From Verrucomicrobiales bacterium (GTDB lineage Bacteria; Verrucomicrobiota; Verrucomicrobiia; Verrucomicrobiales; DEV007): a stretch of DNA of 64,000 nt. The stretch spans positions 102,814-166,813 of the forward strand of contig JARGNG010000008.1 in NCBI GenBank assembly GCA_029213265.1, written 5' to 3'. The notes below the pieces were generated by a model. The model ran no database searches, was not told the DNA's origin, and saw nothing but the letters and a program-made list of their open reading frames with translations. Numbering within the stretch: the first letter of the stretch is position 1; each line of letters begins with the position of its first letter. Positions 46,600 to 55,904 of this stretch are shown here, in pieces. The position numbers and the translations under genes were made by a program.

Positions 46600-48104
46600 C
46601 GCAGAGCACGCCCTCGCGAAACAAGTCCGTCCTCGTCGTCGGAGCCGGCCTCGGAGGACTCTCTGCCGCGATTTCCCTGCGCGCCGAGGGATTCGATGTC
46701 GAGATTCTCGAGAAAAACGAGAAGCCCGGGGGAAAACTGAATTTCGTCGAGATCGAGGGATTCGGATTCGATCTCGGGCCGTCCATTTTTACCCTCCCCC
46801 AGTTTTTCGAAAGTCTCTGGGAAAGGGCCGGGAAAAAGATGTCGGACTACGTCGAGCTGGAATCGGTTCATCCTCACTGGCGAAATTTTTTCGAAGACGG
46901 GCAGGTTCTTGACCTCATCGAAGACCAGGCTGACATGCGGGAAGAATTGAAGAAACTCCCCGGCGACCCGGAGCATCACTGGAAGCAATTCGAGGACTTT
47001 CTTACCTACGCGCGGGAACAATACGAACTTGTAGACGAGGGATACTTCCGTGAAGGCCTCGACACTCTTTGGGAGATGATTCGCTACTACAAGTTGCGAC
47101 TCGCACTGAAGATGGACCACTCCAACTCGATGTCCGAATCCATCGAGCAGCGTTTCGACGAGCCGCATCTGCGGATGATCTTCGAATATTTCATCAAGTA
47201 TGTCGGCTCCTCGGCCAAGGATGCGCCCGGATACATGAACTTGATGCCGATCATCCAGTTCGACTACGGCCTCTGGTATGTGAAAGGCGGGATGTACAAT
47301 CTCGCCCGCGGGCTCGCCCGTCTCCTCGATGATCTCTCCATCCCGGTTCGTTACAATTCTGAAGTGGTAGAGATTACCAAAGAGGGAAAACACGTCCGCG
47401 GCGTAAAGCTGCAGAGCGGCGAGTCTCTCACTGCAGACTATGTCGTCTGCAACATGGAAGTCATTCCCGCCTACGCAAAGTTGCTCAGTGAGCCGCCGAA
47501 GTTCCTGAAGAAGATCGAGAAATACGCCCCGGCCTGCTCCGGACTCGTTGTCCATCTCGGGACCGACCGGATTTACGACCAGCTTGCCCACCACAATTTC
47601 TTTTTCTCGAGGGACCAGAACAAGCACTTCGATACTGTTTTCCAGCAGGGAAAGATTCCGGAAGATCCCACCATCTATCTGGTCGCCCCTACCCGGACCG
47701 ATCCCTCCAAGGCGCCCGAGGGACATGACAACATCAAGATCCTTCCTCACATTCCGCCGATCGATCCTGACAACCCTCCCTCTCACGAAGATTACATGGC
47801 CTTGAAAGACCGCGTCATCGACAAGCTGGAGAGAATGGGCCTGACCGATCTACGAAAGCACACCGTCGTGGAAGATGTCCTTACACCGGTCGACATCGAG
47901 CGAATGTACAATTCAAACCGTGGGTCTATCTACGGCGTCGTTTCGGACTGGAAAAAGAACCAGGCCTTCAAATTTCCCAAGCAGTCCTCCCGCTACAAGA
48001 ATCTCTTTTTCACCGGCGGGAGTGTGAATCCCGGAGGTGGCATGCCCATGGTCATTCTCTGCGGGCAGAAAGTCGCAGACCGGGTTGTGAAAGCGGAAGG
48101 CTGA
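46596..48104 (+). CDS. CrtP/CrtNb-like carotenoid oxidase or desaturase
   Basis: 502 aa, paralogous to the preceding gene: VLVVGAGLGGLSAAISLRAEGFDVEILEK, GFDLGPSIFTLPQFFESLW, and a C-terminal NLFFTGGSVNPGGGMPMVILCGQKVADRV. The NPGGGMPMV variant of this last motif is the form found in CrtP/CrtNb oxidases that convert terminal methyl groups to aldehydes, whereas desaturases have HPGSGLP as in the neighbour. Coupled to the desaturase by a 4-base overlap. With the divergent ALDH this would give the sequence desaturation, terminal oxidation, aldehyde-to-acid. The phytoene/squalene synthase gene is not in the window. Confidence 0.85.
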   Translation: MTQSTPSRNKSVLVVGAGLGGLSAAISLRAEGFDVEILEKNEKPGGKLNFVEIEGFGFDLGPSIFTLPQFFESLWERAGKKMSDYVELESVHPHWRNFFEDGQVLDLIEDQADMREELKKLPGDPEHHWKQFEDFLTYAREQYELVDEGYFREGLDTLWEMIRYYKLRLALKMDHSNSMSESIEQRFDEPHLRMIFEYFIKYVGSSAKDAPGYMNLMPIIQFDYGLWYVKGGMYNLARGLARLLDDLSIPVRYNSEVVEITKEGKHVRGVKLQSGESLTADYVVCNMEVIPAYAKLLSEPPKFLKKIEKYAPACSGLVVHLGTDRIYDQLAHHNFFFSRDQNKHFDTVFQQGKIPEDPTIYLVAPTRTDPSKAPEGHDNIKILPHIPPIDPDNPPSHEDYMALKDRVIDKLERMGLTDLRKHTVVEDVLTPVDIERMYNSNRGSIYGVVSDWKKNQAFKFPKQSSRYKNLFFTGGSVNPGGGMPMVILCGQKVADRVVKAEG

Positions 48105-48112
48105 GGACTCCT

Positions 48113-49039
48113 CTATTTCGGAGGCGCCTCATTGTTCTTCGGCTCCTCGAAGAAAAGTGCGCCGGAAGTCTTTGTCTTTCGACGGTAGATTTTTCCTCCG
48201 TTCGCCACGTAGAGCCAGGCATGGTCCGGGCCGGCGAAACAAGCGCTGACAAGTGGCAAAGACGGGTCTGGCTTCGCGATGACGCCTCCCATGCGACCGG
48301 TCGGGTCAAACATCTGCAAGCCCTCGGCACTCGTCACGTAGTAGCGCCCATGCACATCCGTAGCCATTCCATCGCCCTTCGCGATCTCCGGATCTGCCAC
48401 CGGGGTGCGCATCGTCATGTAGTTTCCAGGATGAGCCAGGCTGCCGTCTTTCTCGATCCGAAACGTCCAAACGAACTTCCCCCCGTGATCCGAGACAGCG
48501 AGCGTTCCCTGATCCCGGGACAGCGTGATGCCATTCGGCTTGTTCACGACCCCTTCACTGACGACGGTCATTTTACCTTCCGGATCAATCCGCCGGATCT
48601 CTTTCGTGGGCGTCATCGTGAAGTAGAGATTTCCCTCATGCGTCACGACGAGGTCATTCGGGCGAACCTCGTTCACGAGTTCGGTCTCGACTCCGTCTTT
48701 TGAAAAGCGAACGACACGCTGCTCTCTGGCAACACAGGCATACAGATTTCCGTCGCCCCCCCACTGCAGTCCGCTGATGCCCGGAGCGTCTTTGACAAAC
48801 TCGGTGACTTCACCCTCAAGGTCAGCCTTGTAAACCGCAGTACCTCCTTTGACATCGGAGAAGTAAAGATTGCCTTCCGCGTCCGTGGAAAGCCCGTCCG
48901 TGAACTCGAATCCCTCGACGGCAACCTCCCAGTCTTCGCCCTCGATAAGAACCTGGCTCAAGGGCATATCCTGCGCCTTCAATCCAGCGGTAAAAAGAAG
49001 TCCGGTTGCGAGAACGGTAGTAAGTGAATGCATTTTCAT
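48113..49039 (-). CDS. Secreted SMP-30/gluconolactonase-like beta-propeller
   Basis: 308 aa with signal peptide (TTVLATGLLFTAGLKAQ). Six-bladed SMP-30/gluconolactonase/LRE-like region: FEFTDGLSTDAEGNLYFSDV, ISGLQWGGDGNLYACV, RPNDLVVTHEGNLYFTMTP, VVNKPNGITLSRDQGTLAVSD and GDGMATDVHGRYYVTSAEGL. The acidic metal-binding pattern (Glu/Asn/Asp) is compatible with a lactonase. Family members hydrolyse sugar lactones or unrelated esters, so the substrate is open. Convergent with the CrtP-like gene (8 bases between stops). An esterase gene lies upstream on the same strand with 24 bases between, possibly one transcript. Confidence 0.88.
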   Translation of the reverse strand: MKMHSLTTVLATGLLFTAGLKAQDMPLSQVLIEGEDWEVAVEGFEFTDGLSTDAEGNLYFSDVKGGTAVYKADLEGEVTEFVKDAPGISGLQWGGDGNLYACVAREQRVVRFSKDGVETELVNEVRPNDLVVTHEGNLYFTMTPTKEIRRIDPEGKMTVVSEGVVNKPNGITLSRDQGTLAVSDHGGKFVWTFRIEKDGSLAHPGNYMTMRTPVADPEIAKGDGMATDVHGRYYVTSAEGLQMFDPTGRMGGVIAKPDPSLPLVSACFAGPDHAWLYVANGGKIYRRKTKTSGALFFEEPKNNEAPPK

Positions 49040-49063
49040 AAATCGAATAGAAATCGGTCAGGG

Positions 49064-49954
49064 TCAGTTTTTCTTCCAGTCACGCCAGATCCAGCGAAGA
49101 GTATCGGGAAAAATTGCGCCGCCGTGACGGCCACTGTGACGCCCCGTTCCCATGACAAATTGATAGTCATACCCGGCGTATTTCAGAGCCGACGCCATCT
49201 GTTGATTAGCGAGCGGCCAGTTTCCATGAAGATTATCGAGATCGTTCTCCCCCTCCTGCAGAAATACGCGAAGCGGTTTGGGATCTGTTTTCCGAATCAG
49301 GGCAGGATACACATGCCCGCCCCGGATATTGGTGAAGCTGCCGATGTGACTGATCACCTTTCGAAACGCGTCGGGACGTTCCCAGGCAGCGGTAAAGGCG
49401 CAGATCCCACCGGAGCTGTTTCCACAAATGACGCGATGTTCCGGGTTGTCGGTGAGTTTGTGCTTCGAACTCACTTCCGGAAGAATTTCCTCAAGGAGAA
49501 AGCGCGCATATTGATCGCTCAGGGTGTCGTATTCAAAACTCCGGTTTTTCCGGGCTTGCTGGCCTTCCTTCGCGGCGGGAACGACACCGGGATTGATGAA
49601 AATTCCAATCGTCACCGGGATGTCCCCCGCGTGGATGAGGTTGTCGAGGACAGTAGGAGCACGGAAGGCCCCGTTCCCGCGGACGAATCCGCCTCCATCC
49701 TGACAGATCAATACTGATGCGGAAGTTTTTCCGTCGTATTGCTTCGGAACATAAATCCAATAGTCCCGAACCGTCCCGGGAAAAATCTCACTCATCCACT
49801 CGTGTTGAGTCACTTCGCCCCTGGGAACGCCGTCTTTCGGCATCGCATCGGGACCGGGACGGTAGTCTTCGTCGGCAGCGATCGAGACGGAGCAGAGGAG
49901 GGCAGATATCGCTGTCGAAACAACGAAAGCAAACAGGGTTGGGTGCACTTTCAT
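49064..49954 (-). CDS. Secreted esterase of the enterochelin-esterase/Fes-like type
   Basis: 296 aa from the ATG at 49954, which opens a signal peptide (FAFVVSTAISALLCSVSIA). Alpha/beta-hydrolase fold of the putative-esterase (D) family. The oxyanion part is in RDYWIYVPKQYDG, the nucleophile elbow in VICGNSSGGICAFTAAW (G-x-S-x-G with Ser), and the catalytic His in GTGRHSGRHGG near the C-terminus. The usual acid residue may be Asp in EGENDLDN. Such enzymes cleave feruloyl, acetyl or siderophore esters. Nothing nearby settles the choice. Upstream of the SMP-30 gene on the same strand. Confidence 0.87.
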   Translation of the reverse strand: MKVHPTLFAFVVSTAISALLCSVSIAADEDYRPGPDAMPKDGVPRGEVTQHEWMSEIFPGTVRDYWIYVPKQYDGKTSASVLICQDGGGFVRGNGAFRAPTVLDNLIHAGDIPVTIGIFINPGVVPAAKEGQQARKNRSFEYDTLSDQYARFLLEEILPEVSSKHKLTDNPEHRVICGNSSGGICAFTAAWERPDAFRKVISHIGSFTNIRGGHVYPALIRKTDPKPLRVFLQEGENDLDNLHGNWPLANQQMASALKYAGYDYQFVMGTGRHSGRHGGAIFPDTLRWIWRDWKKN

Positions 49955-49993
49955 ACGGGGTTGGGGACAGAGGGTGGAGCATTCCACCGCTTC

Positions 49994-50566
49994 TTACCAA
50001 CCAAAAAAGAGCGACAATCCGCCAATCAGGCCCTGGCTCCGAAACGAAAAATTTCGCGGCCCGCAGGAAGAAAACCGATGACCGGAACAGCCGTAGGAAA
50101 ACGGGGAATATCCTAAAAAGGGAGAGCGGTAGTAGTACTCGCGATGAACCGGATAGGAATAGCGGAACTGATAGACAGTGGTTGGCTGGTAAGGCACGCT
50201 CAAGTTTGCCTCCGGCCGGGGAGCCGGACTTTCCACCGGAGTGCGCCCATCGGAGGGCTTGTCCGCACCGTAGCCAAAGCGGGGCTGCGGGACTGCCGGG
50301 ACTGGCTCCGGCTCAGGTTCCGTTGTCTTTGCCACGGAAAAGCCGGGGACGGCATGAATCGGAGAAAGAATCCGGATGGAAGAGCGGGAGGACCTTCGCT
50401 TCCCGAGGCTCCGCATGTTTTTCGATCCCTGCAGCACGGTTCCGGAAGCCACTTTACCAGTTCCTTTTTCCACAAATTGCCGCTCGATAATGTCCCCTCG
50501 GGCGTCAGCGAGAAACAAGACAGCGCCGATGGAACAGGCGATGCAATATTTCCCTTTTGAGTTCAT
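49994..50566 (-). CDS. Hypothetical secreted protein, Pro- and Tyr-rich
   Basis: 190 aa, not recognised. The N-terminus (YCIACSIGAVLFLADARG) looks like a signal peptide. The middle is Pro/Glu-rich and low in complexity (EPEPEPVPAVPQPR). The C-terminal part is rich in Tyr, Phe, Ser and Gly (YQFRYSYPVHREYYYRSPFLGYSPFSYG) and ends in a short hydrophobic GLSLFFGW, a pattern seen in outer-surface or beta-rich exported proteins. No catalytic motif. It is divergent from leuD (144 bases between starts). The short gap to the esterase start downstream allows co-transcription. Confidence 0.6.
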   Translation of the reverse strand: MNSKGKYCIACSIGAVLFLADARGDIIERQFVEKGTGKVASGTVLQGSKNMRSLGKRRSSRSSIRILSPIHAVPGFSVAKTTEPEPEPVPAVPQPRFGYGADKPSDGRTPVESPAPRPEANLSVPYQPTTVYQFRYSYPVHREYYYRSPFLGYSPFSYGCSGHRFSSCGPRNFSFRSQGLIGGLSLFFGW

Positions 50567-50710
50567 TTCAGAATCCTACCGTAGTTTCGATTCGGCTTCC
50601 AGAGCAAAGCTCCCCCCCTTTTTGTCACGAAACTGCGGATCCGTGACGAGAGTTTCCACTTGAGTTTGCCTGTCTCAGGATCGAATGATTGCCAACAATT
50701 GAAATTTGCT

Positions 50711-51313
50711 ATGGCACTGGAAACAATTACCTCAGTCTCAGGAAAAGGCGTCTACGTCCCCGGTTCGGACATCGACACGGATCGCATCATTCCAGCGCGC
50801 TTTATGAAGTGCGTCACTTTCGACGGTCTCGGCGAATACCTTTTTTACGATGTCCGGCACGAAGCCGACGGAAGCAAGAAGGCCCACCCTCTCAACGAAG
50901 AGCGTTTTTCCGATGCCAGCATTTTGATTTCGGGAATCAATTTCGGCTGTGGCAGCTCCCGCGAGCACGCACCCCAGGCAATCTACCGGGCTGGTTTCCG
51001 CGCCGTAATTGCCCAGAGTTTTGCCGAAATCTTTTTTGGTAACTGCGCCACACTCGGGGTTCCCTGCGCCATTGGCACGGCCGCAGACATCGAAAAACTC
51101 GCCGCAGCAGTGGAGGCCGATCCCTCTCTTGAACTCACGATCGACGTAAAGGAGAAATGCGTTCGCTTTGGCGACGACTCCATTCCTGTCGAAATTCCCG
51201 ACACGGCACGCGATGCGTTTCTCAGCGCAAAGTGGGATCCGATCGGCGAGCTCCTCGAAGGAACCCCCGAGATTGAAGAGACGGTTTCCCGCCTCTCCTA
51301 TATCGGAAGCTGA
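50711..51313 (+). CDS. leuD: 3-isopropylmalate dehydratase small subunit
   Basis: Small subunit of the LeuCD isomerase of leucine biosynthesis, which carries the swivel domain that joins the 4Fe-4S large subunit. 200 aa, the normal length, from the ATG at 50711; an in-frame start at 50660 would add 17 unusual residues. Signature segments are VPGSDIDTDRIIPARFMK and ISGINFGCGSSREHAPQAI with the substrate-binding GCGSSREH loop, then AVIAQSFAEIFFGNC. leuC is not nearby, so the two subunits are encoded separately. Convergent with the zinc-ribbon gene, 12 bases between stops. Confidence 0.96.
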   Translation: MALETITSVSGKGVYVPGSDIDTDRIIPARFMKCVTFDGLGEYLFYDVRHEADGSKKAHPLNEERFSDASILISGINFGCGSSREHAPQAIYRAGFRAVIAQSFAEIFFGNCATLGVPCAIGTAADIEKLAAAVEADPSLELTIDVKEKCVRFGDDSIPVEIPDTARDAFLSAKWDPIGELLEGTPEIEETVSRLSYIGS

Positions 51314-51325
51314 TTGACGGGCCGC

Positions 51326-53089
51326 CTACTCGGCCTCAGGGGCTGCAGATTCTGTCTCCGCTCCCCCCGGATTGACGCCCGGCAGGCTGAAAGGGAGCTT
51401 GGGAATGTTCGGCATATCCATTTTTTCCTGCTCTTCACGATCCGGAATGGCTACGCCGGTCTCCTCCAAGTTGGCCTCGGAAGCATCGAGATACGCATCC
51501 ATGTCGTCGGTGAGATTATTGAGACCATCGATCGCCTTGATCTTGAACTCTTTCTCTCCTTCTTCACCACCTTCAACGTCCCTGATTTCAAAAGGAAGGA
51601 AGTCCAGGAGAACGGTGCCGGGCTCAAGCCAGTCGAGGGCCATGTTCTTCCACTCTTTGATCTTCTCCTCGGGCGTGAACACGTAGGCCCCGTATCCCAC
51701 GCCGCAAAGGATCGCGATCGTGAGAACGAAGCGGGTGATATGCGTTACCCAGGGAGGGCGCTTGTGGCAGCCTCCCACTTGCATTGACTCTCTCGCAAAT
51801 GCGTCCTTTTCCTCATCGGACATCGGCTTCAGAGGACGACCGTCTCCATCAAGGACGACTTCCTCTCTGGGTTTCGCAGAGGCTTCCTGTACTGCGGAGG
51901 CAAAGAGACCTCCTCCTACCCCCCCTGCCGAATCAGCGGAATCTCCAAAAGGCGATTTTGGCTCAAACGTAGCGGGGGGAACATCGGAAGCCTTTTCGCG
52001 GAACAGTGTTTCGGCGAATCCAGCGGAGTTTTCCGGCTTGTTATTCGTGAACGGGGAAATACTGGCGTGGTTCTGCGTCGGAACTTTGGTTCCCCACGAA
52101 GGATTCATCTCCGCTCGATTTTCACTTCCCCCGGATGGCTCGTCGGCCACGGAACTACCGGCTTGTCCGAAAAGCGCTGAACTGATGTTGGAGAGCGGTG
52201 CGTCGTTCTCCAAGGAAATCGGTTTATTGGAGAATCCAGAGCCTCTTTCCTCTGCCTTGGACGGAAGCTCAGTTGTGGCCTTCTCATCTTCTCCGGGTTT
52301 CTCCACCGGAGGCTTCGCAGCAGAGTCAGGTTGGAGATTTGGATTCGGGACCGAAGAGGAATCAAAAAAGCTGGAACCTCCTCCAAACTCCTTACTCGGC
52401 GGAGAGTCTGCCGGCGCTACCTGCGCAGACAATCCACTGGACGAATCGGGCTCGCCCGGGGAAGTATCCTGCGCCGGACCAGCTGGTAGTTTGCCGGCAG
52501 GAATCGACGCCATGAACGAACTCAACGCATCGGACGGCTCCTCCTCCAGCTCAGGCGGAGAATTGACCGCCGCAACGGGAGAAGCAGGATCCTCTTCCCG
52601 CCCCGGAAACCCCCAGGAGGGACCATTCTCCTCTTTCGGAGCATCAGACGTAGGTGGCGCCTGGGGCACCTCAAGCGCGGGAAGGGGGGCTGCCTCCATT
52701 ACAGGGGCAACGCTCGAAAAAGAGGGTTCCGCGCGCATCTCGGGAGCCGGGCTTGCAGCGCCGGTCGGCGGTATGTCAGCAATCTCCGGATTTACGACAG
52801 GACTCGCCGGAGCAACCTGAGAAGAACTGGAAGCCTCAGCGGCAGAGGAGGCCAGGGCTCTGTCTGCCAGCGGAGGGGCGGCAGGCAAATCCGTGCGTAC
52901 GAGAGTGACGATTCCATCGACATCCCGCGCGGTGACGGACGTCTTGCACTGGACACACTTTCCTTCGATTCCAACGTGCTTGCGGCGAAGATTCAGACCG
53001 CCCGAACAAACAGGGCAGGAGAGCTTCAAAACTTCTTCTGGATCCCGGGAAGGGGCAACCGAACCAATGGGGGGAGTTGAGGATGACAT
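51326..53089 (-). CDS. Zinc-ribbon, low-complexity, single-pass membrane protein (paralogue A)
   Basis: 587 aa, no known family recognised. An N-terminal zinc-ribbon-like module has Cys25/Cys28 and Cys45/Cys48 (SCPVCSGGLNLRRKHVGIEG, then CVQC). A long Pro/Ala/Ser/Glu-rich, presumably disordered region (about 65-430) leads to one transmembrane segment near residues 448-470 (ITRFVLTIAILCGVGYGAYVF) and a C-terminal domain of about 115 residues rich in acidic residues. The next gene upstream has the same layout, so the two are tandem paralogues 18 bases apart. Topology suggests the ribbon is cytoplasmic. Function unknown. Confidence 0.8.
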   Translation of the reverse strand: MSSSTPPIGSVAPSRDPEEVLKLSCPVCSGGLNLRRKHVGIEGKCVQCKTSVTARDVDGIVTLVRTDLPAAPPLADRALASSAAEASSSSQVAPASPVVNPEIADIPPTGAASPAPEMRAEPSFSSVAPVMEAAPLPALEVPQAPPTSDAPKEENGPSWGFPGREEDPASPVAAVNSPPELEEEPSDALSSFMASIPAGKLPAGPAQDTSPGEPDSSSGLSAQVAPADSPPSKEFGGGSSFFDSSSVPNPNLQPDSAAKPPVEKPGEDEKATTELPSKAEERGSGFSNKPISLENDAPLSNISSALFGQAGSSVADEPSGGSENRAEMNPSWGTKVPTQNHASISPFTNNKPENSAGFAETLFREKASDVPPATFEPKSPFGDSADSAGGVGGGLFASAVQEASAKPREEVVLDGDGRPLKPMSDEEKDAFARESMQVGGCHKRPPWVTHITRFVLTIAILCGVGYGAYVFTPEEKIKEWKNMALDWLEPGTVLLDFLPFEIRDVEGGEEGEKEFKIKAIDGLNNLTDDMDAYLDASEANLEETGVAIPDREEQEKMDMPNIPKLPFSLPGVNPGGAETESAAPEAE

Positions 53090-53107
53090 GGCAGGAGAAA
53101 ATAGGGC

Positions 53108-55789
53108 TTAGGATTCCGGAGCAGTCGGCATAGTCGATGCAGGGGAGGCTGGCGCGGGGGAAACAGGCTCGGTCCCTACGGGAGCGGGAAGAGGGAATTG
53201 AGATCCTCCATTGCCTGCGTCAGTGGCTGCCTCGCCGCCTGATAGAATCGGAGCGAAGGCAGCGGGATCGAATTTCTCCTGCATAAGGGTTTGTGCTTTC
53301 ACAATATAATCCTCGATGGGAAGCAGGAATGATGCCGCAGCAGCTCCGCAAACGAAACCGACCAGGATCACAAGAAAAACAACGAGCCCTTTTCGTGGTT
53401 TCCGTCCAGATTTCAAAAGCTTGCGCTGAGCCTTCCTTTCTTTTTTCGAGCCGAGTTTTCCGATTGGGGATTTCTCCACAGTGCCTCCTTCAGGACCGGC
53501 TTCAGAATCACCAGCAGAGCTGCTGATCGGAGCAAACAAGCCTCCCTTTGCAGCTTCCGGTTTGGCAATCGGAACCGGAGGTGGAGAAGAAGCCGGGGCT
53601 TCCAGGGGCTTTGATTCACCCCACGGAGCAGGCAGAGCCTTATTCGAATTCTTGAGCGGCACCTCTCCGGCCAGCTCATTGGCGACGGCAGAAATAGAAT
53701 CAGATTCCGGCTCGACCAATGGAGCCGCTTCCGAAGGGAGCATTTCCACAGAAGCGATTTCCGCAGGGGCATCCGCAGGGGCAGGCAATGATGCCCCGAA
53801 AGCAAATGCCTCCGCCTGATTTGCAGAAGGGATGGAGAATCCTCCTTCGGAAGATCCCAGAGTTGGCATTTCAGACTCAGAGGCGGCTTCTTCGAAAGCT
53901 GCCGGTGCTGCCACATCTACGTGGCTCTCTGGCAGATAAGCCCCGGAGGGTTCAGAGTTGGAAAAAATCGGGGGTTCTCCTGTCGCTGGTGGAGTGCCGA
54001 AATCAGTTGGTGCCGCCAGTTCAGGTCCACCTTCCATTTGAGGGAACGCTTCCATTGCACCCGGCTCCTTTGCTTCGAAAGGAGGAGTGGCTCCCCACGC
54101 CGTGGTGGGATCTGTCGGCTCTGGCGAAGGCTCCGGCGCGGGAGTCGGCATAGCATCCATCGATGGCACAGCGCCGAATCCATCCTGGAATCCAAAAGGC
54201 GCCGCTGCAGGCTCTTCCGCTTCAGGAACCACAGTGTCAGCCGAAGCAGAATCCTCCAAGGAAGCAGCGCCCGTTGCGGAAAACCCTTCCGGGGCGGGCA
54301 ATTCTGTCGGAGGAGAGGAAAAACTGGTCGGGGCGGCATCGCTCCCGAAACCCGCGGAGGGCTCAAGTGAAGCCGTGGCGGCCTCGTCAGCCTCCGGCAT
54401 TGAAGGGGCCTGATCCTGGAACCCCGATGCGATGGGAGCCGGGGGCTCTTCCGCGGCGGGTGCGGGACTTCCAAATCCTGCCAGATGATTGTCAGAGCCG
54501 TCGGGAGTAGCTACTTCAGCAGAAGGAGCAGATGCTGAAGACGGGGTCTCCAATTCTGCGGCAGCTCCAAAACCATTCGTCTCGACCTCTGTCGTTTCAC
54601 GGGATGGCGCAGAGACAGGATTCTCAAATCCGGCCGCCTGCCCGGCAAATCCACTTTCAACAGCAGACGGCTCCGCTTCCGGTTCTTTCGAAGCTGCTTC
54701 CGGCAACGAATTCGCCCAGGAATCCGCCGCGCTGAAGGCGGCCTCTTCTTCTGCAGGTGGCTCTGATGTCGGGGCCGGTGCGCTTTCCTCCGGAGCGCTG
54801 AAAGAACTTTGCCAGATGGCCTGCGTTTCGAAGCCCGCATCGAGAGCTGGCCCTTCAGAAGAAGGAGACTCTTCCTCAGCGGCGGGCAGTGCAGGCTCAA
54901 CGGGAGCAGTAAGCTCTGGCGCTTCTTTTGAATCAGCGACCGTTTCCTCTGCGGGGGAGGGAGCGTCGCTCTTTGATTTCTCGACCAGAATGTCCGGCTG
55001 AAAAACGGGAAACACGCGAATCTCCTGATCGAGACCGGACTCCGCAGCCACGATCTTGGTCTCGCACCAAACACAGGCACCTTCGACTCCGAGGTGCTCC
55101 CGGCGAAGAATGAGTTCGCCCTCACATTTCGGGCAAAAAAGATGCAGGGGGGCATTGGGATCGACGCCTGCGTTTTCGGCACTCTCCTCTTCGACACCTT
55201 CTTCTACCGCGTCCTCAACGAGAGCGGTCTCTTCCACTTTTTCCGCCACATCGGTTACCTTGTTTTCCGGGACTGAGGGTAATGCGTCTACCGTAGGTTC
55301 AATTTTCTCCGACCCAGAAGGGACCTGCTCAAGAGGAGGAGGGATCTCGCCAGCAGGTGCGGTACTATTCGAGAGTGGCGGCGGCTCTTCAAGGGAAACG
55401 ATCGAAGGAAGCTCCCCTTGAATTTCCTCCTTCGGCGAAGGACTTGGTTCCGGGCTGGCATTCTCCTTGGTGGCGGAACCCTTTAACGAGTCTACACGAT
55501 TCAAAACCGCGTTCGCTCCTAATTGAACTCCCACCACGCGGGCACCTGTTGGCGCCTTGGCATTCGCCCCGGGAAGACTGATTTCTTCCGATAGCGAAGA
55601 CAAAACGACTCCGTTCTCCTCTTCGATCCCGGCTTGCGGCCCGGTTTGGTGAGGCTGCTCCGGACTGTTGGGAGATGGATCGGCGGGAGCCGGAGAAAGG
55701 CTGCCAAGTCCCATAGATTCAAGAAAGCGGGAGCGTGCGGCTTCGTTTCCGGCAGGAGTAGATGAGGAATTGTGTGTGTCAGGTTCCAT
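53108..55789 (-). CDS. Zinc-ribbon, low-complexity, single-pass membrane protein (paralogue B)
   Basis: 893 aa, no known family recognised. Cys219/222 and Cys239/242 (FCPKCEGELILRREHLGVEG, then CVWC) form the same zinc-ribbon module as in the downstream paralogue, but 200 residues further in. Most of the protein (about 250-780) is Pro/Ala/Glu/Ser-rich low complexity with weak repeats of FG- and AGF-containing segments. A basic patch (KSGRKPRKG) precedes a single membrane segment near 798-822, and a short Pro/Ala tail follows. Divergent AT-rich promoter region shared with the lipoprotein gene at 55905. Function unknown. Confidence 0.78.
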   Translation of the reverse strand: MEPDTHNSSSTPAGNEAARSRFLESMGLGSLSPAPADPSPNSPEQPHQTGPQAGIEEENGVVLSSLSEEISLPGANAKAPTGARVVGVQLGANAVLNRVDSLKGSATKENASPEPSPSPKEEIQGELPSIVSLEEPPPLSNSTAPAGEIPPPLEQVPSGSEKIEPTVDALPSVPENKVTDVAEKVEETALVEDAVEEGVEEESAENAGVDPNAPLHLFCPKCEGELILRREHLGVEGACVWCETKIVAAESGLDQEIRVFPVFQPDILVEKSKSDAPSPAEETVADSKEAPELTAPVEPALPAAEEESPSSEGPALDAGFETQAIWQSSFSAPEESAPAPTSEPPAEEEAAFSAADSWANSLPEAASKEPEAEPSAVESGFAGQAAGFENPVSAPSRETTEVETNGFGAAAELETPSSASAPSAEVATPDGSDNHLAGFGSPAPAAEEPPAPIASGFQDQAPSMPEADEAATASLEPSAGFGSDAAPTSFSSPPTELPAPEGFSATGAASLEDSASADTVVPEAEEPAAAPFGFQDGFGAVPSMDAMPTPAPEPSPEPTDPTTAWGATPPFEAKEPGAMEAFPQMEGGPELAAPTDFGTPPATGEPPIFSNSEPSGAYLPESHVDVAAPAAFEEAASESEMPTLGSSEGGFSIPSANQAEAFAFGASLPAPADAPAEIASVEMLPSEAAPLVEPESDSISAVANELAGEVPLKNSNKALPAPWGESKPLEAPASSPPPVPIAKPEAAKGGLFAPISSSAGDSEAGPEGGTVEKSPIGKLGSKKERKAQRKLLKSGRKPRKGLVVFLVILVGFVCGAAAASFLLPIEDYIVKAQTLMQEKFDPAAFAPILSGGEAATDAGNGGSQFPLPAPVGTEPVSPAPASPASTMPTAPES

Positions 55790-55904
55790 GTGATTTTGAT
55801 CCAGGAATCAAATTTATTTTATTACGATAATATTAATTATGGAAATTACAAAAACTTTTTCGCCGTCAGTTTGATTTTTTATATTTCTTAACGACACTTG
55901 ACTG

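Noticed and set aside
12360..49943. Additional copies of the CAGGGTTG hairpin arm inside genes (near 12360 and 49933)
   Set aside because: Single arms without the inverted partner, inside coding sequence.
51720..52820. 366-codon + strand frame across paralogue A
   Set aside because: Low-complexity Ser/Gly/Ala composition is the reverse reading of the Pro/Ala/Ser-rich gene. The minus strand has the zinc ribbon and membrane helix.
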